64,000 nucleotides of DNA from Tichowtungia aerotolerans. Lineage in GTDB: Bacteria > Verrucomicrobiota > Kiritimatiellia > Kiritimatiellales > Tichowtungiaceae. The notes beneath the pieces were generated by a model that worked only from the letters and a program-made list of their open reading frames with translations, did no database searches and was not told the DNA's origin. Numbering within the stretch: the stretch's first letter is position 1; the number at the start of each line of letters is the position of its first letter. The stretch covers positions 558,001 to 622,000 of the forward strand of contig NZ_CP047593.1 in NCBI RefSeq assembly GCF_009905215.1. Reading direction: 5' to 3'. Made by a program: the position numbers and the translations under genes. Below are positions 44,767 through 52,680 of this stretch, one piece after another.

Positions 44767-46197
44767 CTAACTGTCTTTTAAAAGGGCATTGAGCTGTCGG
44801 GCGGCGGTTTTGGGATTGCTTAAGACACCGGGACCGCTCATGCAGCCGCCTTCGCAGCACATGACTTCGACGAAGTTTCCGCCACAACCACGGGTGGCGG
44901 CCATTTTGAGCTGAAGCAGGGCTTTTTTATCGAGGCCGTCAAAACCAACGGGTTGCAGATTATTTTCCTGATCAGCAAACTGTGTCTGGATGGCTCCGGT
45001 CACACCGCCGCTGACGGCGAAGCCGCGCCCGGCAGCTTCGGCGGGCTCATCAATCACCGCGGCTTCGCATTCCTGAACATCAATGCCGGCGGCAATAAGC
45101 ATGGCTCCCAGCTCTTCAAAGGTCAGAACATAATCCACATCGGAGCTCTGAAGTGCTTCCACTCGTTTGGCCATACACGGGCCAATGAAAACCGTGACAG
45201 CATCCGGCGACGTTTCGCGGACGAAACCGGCGCTGATCGCCATCGGCGACGGCGTATGCGACACGAATTTTCCAATCTCTGGAATATGTTTTCTGACCGC
45301 TTCGACGTAAGCCGGGCAGCAGGAGGTGGTCATAAAAGCATCACCGGATTCGATCCGCTCTTTCCACTCTGCGGCTTCACGCCGGGCGGTCTCGTCTGCG
45401 CCAGTGGCAACTTCTTCGACCGCATCAAAGCCAAGCCGGCGGAGAGCGGTTATAATCTGTTCGAGATTCCCGGGGAACTGTCCGATTACCGATGGTGCCA
45501 GCATGGCGACGACCGGCCGATCTTCTTTCAGTCGACCCAGCACGTCGATCATCTGCGAGCGTTCCTGAATGGCAGCAAAGGGGCAGGCCCGAGTGCACTG
45601 CCCGCAGGAAATACATTTTTCCTGGTCAATGATTTCACGCCCGGTTTCATCTTTGGAAACCGCATTGACCGGACAGATTTCTTCGCAGGGAACGGGACTT
45701 CGCACAACAGCGTTGTAAGGACAGGCTTTCATGCAGAGTCCGCAATCAACACATTTCCCGGAATCGATCACGGCCCGGCCGTTGACGATTTCGATGGCAT
45801 CTTTCGGACAGTTGGTCTGGCAGGCCCTCCCGAGACAGCCCCGGCAGGTGTCAGTAATCACATAGCGGCTTTTCTGGCAGGCATGACAGGCAATATCAAT
45901 CACTGTCAGCCCGATATCTTTCACGCAGGTGCGCTGCTGCGCTTTTTCGTAGTATTCATGGAGCGAGGTCAGTTCATCGGTTTCGTCTTCGACTCCAAAC
46001 CCCAACGCCGCCATAGCCCGATACTTGAGAACCTCGCGATCTTTATAAACGCAGCAGCGGGAGGACTCGCCGGACCGCGGCCGCATGTCAATCGGGATGC
46101 GATCAATGGCGCGGAGCTCTTCTGAAAAAAATGCCCTGGCAACCCGCACGAGCACCTCTTTGCGGATTCGATTGGCCTGGTTATCATACTGTTTCAT
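44767..46197 (-). CDS. [FeFe]-hydrogenase, monomeric group B-like
   Basis: An H-cluster enzyme for H2 evolution or oxidation, 476 residues, cytosolic. N-terminal cysteine-rich region (CHACQKS, CRGCLGRACQTNC) and two 4Fe-4S ferredoxin motifs (CVDCGLCMKACP, CISCGQCTRACP). The H-cluster motifs follow: TTSCCPAY (Cys293, Cys294), GPCMAKRVEA (Cys341) and EVMCCEGGC (Cys448, Cys452). The TSCCP proton-relay Cys is present, unlike in the sensory homologue at 47654. It is the last gene of a five-gene cluster and overlaps the preceding [2Fe-2S] protein gene by 14 nt. No HydEFG maturation genes are visible. It probably disposes of electrons as H2 during sugar fermentation. Confidence 0.9.
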   Translation of the reverse strand: MKQYDNQANRIRKEVLVRVARAFFSEELRAIDRIPIDMRPRSGESSRCCVYKDREVLKYRAMAALGFGVEDETDELTSLHEYYEKAQQRTCVKDIGLTVIDIACHACQKSRYVITDTCRGCLGRACQTNCPKDAIEIVNGRAVIDSGKCVDCGLCMKACPYNAVVRSPVPCEEICPVNAVSKDETGREIIDQEKCISCGQCTRACPFAAIQERSQMIDVLGRLKEDRPVVAMLAPSVIGQFPGNLEQIITALRRLGFDAVEEVATGADETARREAAEWKERIESGDAFMTTSCCPAYVEAVRKHIPEIGKFVSHTPSPMAISAGFVRETSPDAVTVFIGPCMAKRVEALQSSDVDYVLTFEELGAMLIAAGIDVQECEAAVIDEPAEAAGRGFAVSGGVTGAIQTQFADQENNLQPVGFDGLDKKALLQLKMAATRGCGGNFVEVMCCEGGCMSGPGVLSNPKTAARQLNALLKDS

Positions 46198-46468
46198 AAT
46201 TCATTCCTTTTTCTCCACTGAGCAGAAGGTCGCAGGCCGCCACCAGATTTTCGACGGACGCATTTTCGATTAAAGCTCCGTTAACCGTTGCAAACGGAGG
46301 TCGCCCGTTATCCGGCACACTGCAAACCCCCAAACAGCGTGCGAAGCGGATGCTCACAGATCCTTTCAATCGCTCCGGCAGCTCTTCGGCGAGGCTCATT
46401 AAATGTCCTGCTCCCATTACGAAGCAGGTTGTTCCTGTACAAATCTCGACATCAACAATCTTATCCAT
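46184..46468 (-). CDS. thioredoxin-like [2Fe-2S] ferredoxin (NuoE C-terminal type)
   Basis: A 94-residue electron carrier. The cysteine pattern CTGTTC, then CLGVC about 30 residues later is that of the thioredoxin-like [2Fe-2S] fold in NuoE/HydC-type subunits. The long helical N-terminal half of full NuoE is absent. It is translationally coupled by overlap with the hydrogenase gene downstream and lies 13 bp after the SpoIIE phosphatase gene. It likely passes electrons to or from the hydrogenase. Confidence 0.85.
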   Translation of the reverse strand: MDKIVDVEICTGTTCFVMGAGHLMSLAEELPERLKGSVSIRFARCLGVCSVPDNGRPPFATVNGALIENASVENLVAACDLLLSGEKGMNYETV

Positions 46469-46481
46469 GCTCTCTCCAGTT

Positions 46482-47654
46482 TCAGATGTATCGAATATTC
46501 ACTTCCTTTAAGTACTTCTCCTCCAGAACCCGCTTGATGCGCTTCATCAGGTTGCGACGGATTTCTAGATCCACCGGCAAATTGGGATCCTGATGCGCAT
46601 CGTTAATGCGTGTTCCGACCACCAGTTCAATGACATCACTTTCCAGCAGCAGGTCGACGAGCTGGGTCGCCGCATTTGCAGTCGGCGACGAATCTCCGTG
46701 GTCCAGCCGGCGCAGCACTTCGGTCAGCGTTAGAATCCCCTCGGTGACCAGATCCACGCCTTCCATCCGTGATACCGGCGGCAATGTGGAGCGCCCGCGC
46801 AGGATTGGCGTGTGCAGCGGCCGCCCCAGTTCGCGCGAAACAATCTCGGCACTGGTTCCCCCGCAAACGGCCGTGCGCCCGTCGAATTCAGCGAGGAGTC
46901 CGGCGACCTCCCGGTCGCGGGAGGAATCGTAGGGCGGTCCGGAAAGAACCAGTGTGCGTCGCGGACGCCGCACATAAACGGCGGCACAGGTCGTGTCGTC
47001 TCCCGCCCGCCGGGACGGTTCTTTGTTCAACGCTTCGCGGACAATGCGACGGACGAGTGTCCGGGCGGAGATTTCAGGATCGTCCGATAGCAGAGACTGC
47101 ACAAAGTGTACAACGCCGCTGTGTCGCCATCCCAATCGATAATTCGGAGTGCCCATTCCGGATTCAGTGATGCCGTCTGAAAAGAAAATGATGCGATCCT
47201 CCGGCTGCGGAACACAGGTCGTAATGCGTACCGTCCGGTAATCCCGCTGACGGCTGCCAAGCTCTTCAAACGGCAGGTCGATCACGCGGCCCTGACGAAT
47301 ATAAATAAAACGGGGACTGCCCTGCTCAACGATGCGGATCGAACGATGCCCCTGACAGTCAACAATCGTATAGGTCGCATAACCGATCTTACGAACGGCA
47401 CAGATCGGCAGAGCATTCATCATGATTTCCGCCGACCGCTCCATATCCAGCTCGCTCAGGGTGAATTTCAGCGCCATCTGGGCGGTCATAGCAGCCAGCA
47501 CATTGGCTTTCACGCCACTGCCAAGGCCGTCCGACAGCACCGAAACAAGCCGATCGGTCAACGGATCGCGATTGGACAGGAAGACATCCCCGCACGCGAG
47601 CTCCGATGCTTTGCGCACCTGATACACCTCGACTTCTTTGAAGAGATTTTCCAT
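46482..47654 (-). CDS. SpoIIE-family (PP2C) serine/threonine phosphatase
   Basis: Signal-transduction phosphatase, 390 residues. PP2C metal motifs: LSDGLGSG near residue 40, FFSDGITESG near 165 and GDDTT near 220. The last 130 residues are an unrecognised domain with a predicted alpha/beta pattern. Its start overlaps the stop codon of the sensory hydrogenase gene by one base (TAATG). Pairing of a PAS-containing group C [FeFe]-hydrogenase with a SpoIIE phosphatase is a known arrangement in fermentative anaerobes. It suggests that H2 or redox state sensed by the hydrogenase changes phosphorylation of an unknown target. No membrane segment is seen. Confidence 0.88.
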   Translation of the reverse strand: MENLFKEVEVYQVRKASELACGDVFLSNRDPLTDRLVSVLSDGLGSGVKANVLAAMTAQMALKFTLSELDMERSAEIMMNALPICAVRKIGYATYTIVDCQGHRSIRIVEQGSPRFIYIRQGRVIDLPFEELGSRQRDYRTVRITTCVPQPEDRIIFFSDGITESGMGTPNYRLGWRHSGVVHFVQSLLSDDPEISARTLVRRIVREALNKEPSRRAGDDTTCAAVYVRRPRRTLVLSGPPYDSSRDREVAGLLAEFDGRTAVCGGTSAEIVSRELGRPLHTPILRGRSTLPPVSRMEGVDLVTEGILTLTEVLRRLDHGDSSPTANAATQLVDLLLESDVIELVVGTRINDAHQDPNLPVDLEIRRNLMKRIKRVLEEKYLKEVNIRYI

Positions 47655-49366
47655 TACGGCTTCCTCTCCGTTACATAATCTTCGGCGATCGAACGCAGCA
47701 GGATCTCGGTGTCGGCCATGTGCTCGCCAAGCTTAAACGCCAGCTCCTGAACGGTGGCCAGATTCTTGTCGATCACTTCGCGCGCGCGGGTGGCAATATG
47801 CTCACGGCGCAGTTCCGCAGAGGTCACATCCAGCAGAATTCCGCCAACCGTTTCGTGCGGCTCAATGGAAAACACCGTCAGACTGATCAGGCGCTCATCA
47901 ATGTGTATGATGTCGCGATGCTGTTCCTGCCCGCTGTCGAGAACGCGCTGAAAGATTTCCGGGAACGGCACCACCTTGCGCAGGTCCACGCCTTCGAGGC
48001 CGGGCCGGGCCTGATAGCCCAGCAGCAGGTCGCCGCCGAACATGCGGGCAAGGTTTTCATTACATTCCACCACGCGCAGATTGCTGTCGGCAATCACCAC
48101 ACCGGACGGCATACTGCGCAGCAGCGCATTGGCTTTGCGCTGCGCTTTTTTCCGAAGGTTGGAAACGCACATGGACGGCTCGGCACGCCCGGCGAGCACC
48201 GCCAGCGCAAAAGCGCGGCAGGTGTCATACCCGCAGCCGCCGCAGTTGATTTCGTCTTCTGCAGTGCGTTTGCCGATGCGGGCCAGCGCCATACGGACCT
48301 GCGAACTTTCCACCGGACTTTCCGGCGGATCGCAACTGACAAACTGACGATTCAGGTTGGGCACCTGAGTTTCAGAGACACTGGCAGCACACGGCACATG
48401 CCGACGAATGTCGAGCTCTCCTCCCAATGTATTTTCTTTCTCCACACAGGGACCGCCCAGACATCCGCCGCTGCAGGCCAGCAGTTCCAGAAACACCGGC
48501 TCAACCGGCGGGCGCAGCCGAAACCCTTCGAGGGCATGTTTAATGTTATTAAGCCCCGCAACGCTGAGCAGACGTGTCGAACTGTCTCCAAGAAGAGAAC
48601 GCAGGGTTTCGTTCATGCCGCCTGCGACCGGATATAATGCACCATCGCCGGCCGAATGCGGAACAAACGGGTTGTCCATTCCATCCGGCACATCGGCATC
48701 CAGTGCAAGATCCTCTTCATCCAGCCAGCGGAGCAGATCTTCGAATGTCAGAGCCGCATCCACCCACTGACGACATTCGTCGGCTTCGGATTTTTTTGCG
48801 ATGCACGGGCCGACAAACACTACGCCGATATCCTCTCCGTAAGATCTGCGCAGAAACTGTCCATGCGCCAGCATCGGCGAAACAATCGGCGTAAAAGCAT
48901 CCGTCATATCCGGTATGTACTTGCGGATATAATCAACCGCAACCGGACAGGCCGTCGAAAGCGTCACAGCCCGTTCATTGCGCCCGAGCAGTTCACTGAC
49001 CGCCTGATTGACCAGTTCGGCACCCAATGCTGTTTCGCTGACACCTTCAAACCCCAGCTTTTTCAACGCGGCCACCAGAGCTCCGGGCGCAACACCCGGA
49101 AATGCAGCCGGATAGGATGGAGCCAGCGACACAAAGACCTTCGCCTTGCGGCTGAGCAGATATTGAACCCGGCCCAGGTCATCACGGATCCGCTTGGCAC
49201 CCGCCGGACAGACTTCAACACAGCGACCGCAGGCAATACAGGCATCGGGAATCACGGCCGCCCGCCCCTTTTCCACCTTGATCGCTTTGACCGGGCACTG
49301 GCGCAGGCACTTGTAGCAGTCCTGACACTCTGCTTCGACTGTATACACTGGAAACACCTTATTCAT
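47654..49366 (-). CDS. hydS: sensory [FeFe]-hydrogenase (group C, HydS-like) with PAS domain
   Basis: A 570-residue soluble sensor. Order: two 4Fe-4S motifs (CQDCYKCLRQCP, CIACGRCVEVCP); H-cluster domain with STACPVA (Cys140, with Ala139 in place of the usual proton-relay Cys), GPCIAKKSEAD and LLACSGGCLGG. A CGGCGYDTC iron-sulphur motif follows near 385, then a PAS domain (about 415-525) and a coiled C-terminal helix. Replacement of the relay Cys is in keeping with a slow, sensing enzyme. GGAGGA stands just before the ATG at 49366, which overlaps the previous stop codon. It is divergent from adhE, a plausible output. The target of signalling is not known. Confidence 0.88.
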   Translation of the reverse strand: MNKVFPVYTVEAECQDCYKCLRQCPVKAIKVEKGRAAVIPDACIACGRCVEVCPAGAKRIRDDLGRVQYLLSRKAKVFVSLAPSYPAAFPGVAPGALVAALKKLGFEGVSETALGAELVNQAVSELLGRNERAVTLSTACPVAVDYIRKYIPDMTDAFTPIVSPMLAHGQFLRRSYGEDIGVVFVGPCIAKKSEADECRQWVDAALTFEDLLRWLDEEDLALDADVPDGMDNPFVPHSAGDGALYPVAGGMNETLRSLLGDSSTRLLSVAGLNNIKHALEGFRLRPPVEPVFLELLACSGGCLGGPCVEKENTLGGELDIRRHVPCAASVSETQVPNLNRQFVSCDPPESPVESSQVRMALARIGKRTAEDEINCGGCGYDTCRAFALAVLAGRAEPSMCVSNLRKKAQRKANALLRSMPSGVVIADSNLRVVECNENLARMFGGDLLLGYQARPGLEGVDLRKVVPFPEIFQRVLDSGQEQHRDIIHIDERLISLTVFSIEPHETVGGILLDVTSAELRREHIATRAREVIDKNLATVQELAFKLGEHMADTEILLRSIAEDYVTERKP

Positions 49367-49637
49367 CGTCCTCCTCCCCGGCTGGACAAAACTCATTCAG
49401 GATATCAAGCAGAGTTTCCCGATCGACCCGCCCGAAGCGCCGACCGTTAACCGTTACGTTCGGCCCGTCGGCACAGCAGCCTTCGCAGCGGCTCCCGGCA
49501 AGAACCACGCGCGCCTCCATGCCGTGCTCTTCCAGATAGTCCTCAATCACCTCCAGGTTGGTTCCGTTTCCGCGCGCATAGCAGGAACTTCCCATACAGA
49601 TCGTCATCTCAATTGTTTCATTTTCCGTCTGGCTCAT
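49359..49637 (-). CDS. thioredoxin-like [2Fe-2S] ferredoxin (NuoE C-terminal type)
   Basis: A 92-residue electron carrier, first gene of the hydrogenase cluster. CMGSSC, then CEGCC are the four-cysteine [2Fe-2S] ligands. The start is the ATG at 49637 with GGGAGA upstream; a longer frame to 49694 runs into the adhE promoter region. Its stop codon overlaps the hydS start by 8 nt. Paralogue of the protein at 46184; probably the electron partner of the sensory hydrogenase. Confidence 0.85.
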   Translation of the reverse strand: MSQTENETIEMTICMGSSCYARGNGTNLEVIEDYLEEHGMEARVVLAGSRCEGCCADGPNVTVNGRRFGRVDRETLLDILNEFCPAGEEDDE

Positions 49638-49667
49638 CTCAATCTCCCGGCAGCCCTGTAAAATTTT

Positions 49668-49745
49668 TTGATATTTCGATTGCATACAGTACACTGTTAT
49701 CGATATATGTCAATCGATTTAACGATATCGATCCTGCCCGATCGA
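49668..49745 (+). promoter_or_regulatory. divergent hydrogenase/adhE control region with CGAT-rich repeats
   Basis: TTGATA-N16-TACACT at 49668-49695 is a plausible sigma-70 promoter toward adhE. Just downstream come five CGAT words (49701, 49714, 49723, 49729, 49739), several within short palindromes (ATCGAT, GATATC). Operator function is inference. Confidence 0.4.
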
Positions 49746-49775
49746 AATTTTGCAAACCCTCAAACCGGGAGAGAG

Positions 49776-52355
49776 ATGATGACGACGACGGAAATGAAAC
49801 AACTGGATAAGATGATCCAGAAGGTAAAGGCAGCGCAGGCTGCTTATGCGGACTTCCCGCAGGAAAAGGTGGATGCGATTTTCCGCAAAGCGGCCATCGC
49901 AGCCAACGTGGCCCGTATCGAACTGGCCAAGGACGCCGTGACAGAAACCGGCATGGGAATCGTGGAAGACAAGGTGACCAAAAACCACTTCGCTTCTGAG
50001 TACATCTACAACAAGTACAAATGCACGCAGACCTGCGGCGTACTCGAACGCGATGAAACCTTCGGGATCACCAAAGTCGCCGAGCCCATCGGAATCATCG
50101 CCGGAGTCGTGCCGACCACAAACCCGACGTCGACTGCGATTTTCAAAGCTCTGATCGCGCTGAAAACGCGAAATGGAATTATTTTTTCTCCGCATCCGCG
50201 CGCAAAAGTATGCACTGCAAAAGCTGCCGCAATCGTCTGCAAAGCAGCCGAAGAGGCCGGCGCACCGGAAGGGCTGATCGCCTGCATCGAAGAACCGTCT
50301 GTCGCATTGAGTAATGCGCTGATGAGTCACCCGGACATCGCGCTGATTCTCGCGACCGGTGGACCGGGTATGGTGAAAGCGGCTTACAGCAGCGGAACTC
50401 CCGCTGTGGGGGTCGGCGCCGGGAACACGCCCGCCATCATCGACGAGACCGCCTGCATTAAAACGGCCGTCAACAGCATCCTGATTTCCAAGACCTTTGA
50501 TAACGGCGTTATCTGCGCATCGGAACAAAGCGTCGTCGTCGTCGATGAAGTTTACGCCGAAGTGAAAGCGGAGTTCAAAAAGCGCGGAGCCACCATCCTG
50601 ACCGCCGCCCAGAAGAAAAAAGTCGGCGCAACCATTATGGTCGACGGGCACCTCAACGCGAAAATCGTGGGACAACCCGCCGCTAAAATCGCTGAGCTGG
50701 CCGGGATCAAAGTCAATGCCGACACCAAAGTGCTCATCGGTGAAGCGAGCAAAATCGGCGCCGACGAACCGTTCAGCTACGAAAAACTCAGCCCGGTTCT
50801 GGGCCTGTACAAAGCTTCTGACTTTGCTGACGCCGTCGTCAAAGCCGAAGCGCTGGTGGCCGCGGGCGGGATCGGTCACACCTCGGTACTCTATACCGAC
50901 CCGCTGAACGACGACCGCATCAGCGAATTCGGCGCCAAAATGAAAACCGGGCGAATTCTGGTCAACACCCCGAGTTCGCAGGGAGCCATCGGTGATTTGT
51001 ACAACTTTAAACTCGAACCCTCGCTGACTCTCGGTTGCGGAAGCTGGGGCGGCAACAGTGTCAGCGAAAACGTAGGAGTGAAACATCTGATGAATGTGAA
51101 AACGGTCGCGGAGCGCCGCGAAAACATGCTGTGGTACAACGTGCCGAAAAACATCTATTTCAAGTACGGCTGCCTGCCGGTCGCTCTGCGCGATCTGGCC
51201 GACTGCAAACGTGCCTTGATTGTGACCGACAAGCCGCTGCTGGAACTCGGCCTCGTCACCAAAGTGACCGACGCACTGACGGCCGTTAACGTAGACTATC
51301 AGGTCTTTGCAGACGTCAAGCCGGATCCGGATCTGAGCACGATCAAAGCCGGGCTCAAAATGATGAACGGATACAACCCGGACGTCATCATCGCCCTCGG
51401 CGGCGGCTCTCCGATGGATGCAGCCAAAATCATGTGGCTGATGTACGAAAGCCCGGAAACCAGGTTCGAAGATCTTGCGATGCGCTTCATGGATATCCGC
51501 AAACGCATCTGCACCTTCCCGGAACTGGGCAAAAAGGCCAAAATGGTCTGTATCCCGACCACCAGCGGAACCGGTTCGGAAGTTACGCCGTTCGCCGTCG
51601 TCACCGACGACAAGACAGGCGCGAAATATCCGATTGCCGACTACGCCCTGACGCCGGACATGGCCATCTGCGATCCGGAATTCGTGATGGGCATGCCGAA
51701 ATCTCTGACGGCGTTCGGCGGTATCGATGCGGTCACGCATGCGCTCGAAGCGATCGTCAGCGTGATCAGCACCGAGTTCACCAACCCGCAGGCGCTCGAA
51801 GCACTCCGACTGCTCTTCAAATACCTGCCGGAATCCTACGAAACCGGCGATCGCAAAGCGCGCGAAAAAGTGCACTACGCCGCAACGCTGGCCGGCATCA
51901 GCTTCGCCAACGCCTTCCTGGGCATCTGCCACAGTATGGCGCACAAACTCGGCGCGGCCTATCACCTGCCGCACGGACTGGCCAATGCGCTGCTGATCAA
52001 TGAAGTGATCAAGTTCAACGCCACGGACAATCCGATCAAGCAGGCTGCGTTCTCGCAGTACAGCTGGCCGACCGCGAAAGAGCGTTATGCCCGCGTAGCC
52101 GACTACCTCGGACTCGGCGGCGACACCAACGACCAGAAGGTGAAACTGCTGATCAAAGCGATCGAGGAGCTGAAAGCCAAACTCGGCATTCCGAAAAGCA
52201 TCAAGGACGCCGGCGTGGATAAAACGGAGTTCTACGCGAACCTCGATCAGCTCGCAGAAAACGCATTCGATGACCAGTGCACCGGCGCCAACCCGCGCTA
52301 CCCGCTGATCAGCGAACTGAAAGAACTATATACAGCAGCCTACGAAGGCAAATAA
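49776..52355 (+). CDS. adhE: bifunctional acetaldehyde-CoA/alcohol dehydrogenase
   Basis: Reduces acetyl-CoA to acetaldehyde and then ethanol with NADH, closing the redox balance of fermentation. About 859 residues, cytosolic, expected to form spirosome filaments. N-terminal aldehyde dehydrogenase half (to about 440) with GNTPAIID and the catalytic Cys in NGVICASEQS. C-terminal iron-dependent alcohol dehydrogenase half with GGGSPMDAAK and iron ligands in the region HSMAHKLGAAYHLPHG. The start is the first of two ATGs, with GGGAGAG just upstream; the frame reaching back to 49668 is not coding-like. It is divergent from the sensory-hydrogenase cluster, which suggests shared redox control. Confidence 0.95.
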   Translation: MMTTTEMKQLDKMIQKVKAAQAAYADFPQEKVDAIFRKAAIAANVARIELAKDAVTETGMGIVEDKVTKNHFASEYIYNKYKCTQTCGVLERDETFGITKVAEPIGIIAGVVPTTNPTSTAIFKALIALKTRNGIIFSPHPRAKVCTAKAAAIVCKAAEEAGAPEGLIACIEEPSVALSNALMSHPDIALILATGGPGMVKAAYSSGTPAVGVGAGNTPAIIDETACIKTAVNSILISKTFDNGVICASEQSVVVVDEVYAEVKAEFKKRGATILTAAQKKKVGATIMVDGHLNAKIVGQPAAKIAELAGIKVNADTKVLIGEASKIGADEPFSYEKLSPVLGLYKASDFADAVVKAEALVAAGGIGHTSVLYTDPLNDDRISEFGAKMKTGRILVNTPSSQGAIGDLYNFKLEPSLTLGCGSWGGNSVSENVGVKHLMNVKTVAERRENMLWYNVPKNIYFKYGCLPVALRDLADCKRALIVTDKPLLELGLVTKVTDALTAVNVDYQVFADVKPDPDLSTIKAGLKMMNGYNPDVIIALGGGSPMDAAKIMWLMYESPETRFEDLAMRFMDIRKRICTFPELGKKAKMVCIPTTSGTGSEVTPFAVVTDDKTGAKYPIADYALTPDMAICDPEFVMGMPKSLTAFGGIDAVTHALEAIVSVISTEFTNPQALEALRLLFKYLPESYETGDRKAREKVHYAATLAGISFANAFLGICHSMAHKLGAAYHLPHGLANALLINEVIKFNATDNPIKQAAFSQYSWPTAKERYARVADYLGLGGDTNDQKVKLLIKAIEELKAKLGIPKSIKDAGVDKTEFYANLDQLAENAFDDQCTGANPRYPLISELKELYTAAYEGK

Positions 52356-52680
52356 GTAACTCCAAAGCTTTCCAGAGGTTGGACCTGCCGAACCGGTTAG
52401 GCTGCTCCGGTTTCCAACCTTTGGAAGGCTCCTTCTCTTTGTCAGAAAATTCGTTATTCTTTAGGGCAAAGCCATTTTCAAAGCATCCGTTTTACCAGTC
52501 TACGTGCAGGAATAATTATAGCTCCAGTGCTATGCCATGTTGACCGCAAGATACTTCTCTTAGCAGCAATCAGGCAAAAATTGATCGCGTCGCACCCGAG
52601 AAAGGACAACCAAAGCCCCGGAATGACAGAACCTCATTTTATTTCCAGAGCTTCGTCGTACGATCATAGATACAAACAAC
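52356..52680. other. gap between convergent adhE and secreted-protein gene
   Basis: Contains an imperfect (52374-52388) and a perfect (52412-52426) TTCCAA-N3-TTGGAA palindrome about 20-70 bp after the adhE stop codon. They may help end transcription. No gene or other signal is recognised. Confidence 0.6.
52412..52426. repeat. perfect TTCCAA-N3-TTGGAA palindrome
   Basis: TTCCAA CCT TTGGAA, downstream of adhE and followed by GGCTCCTTCTCTTT. Confidence 0.9.
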
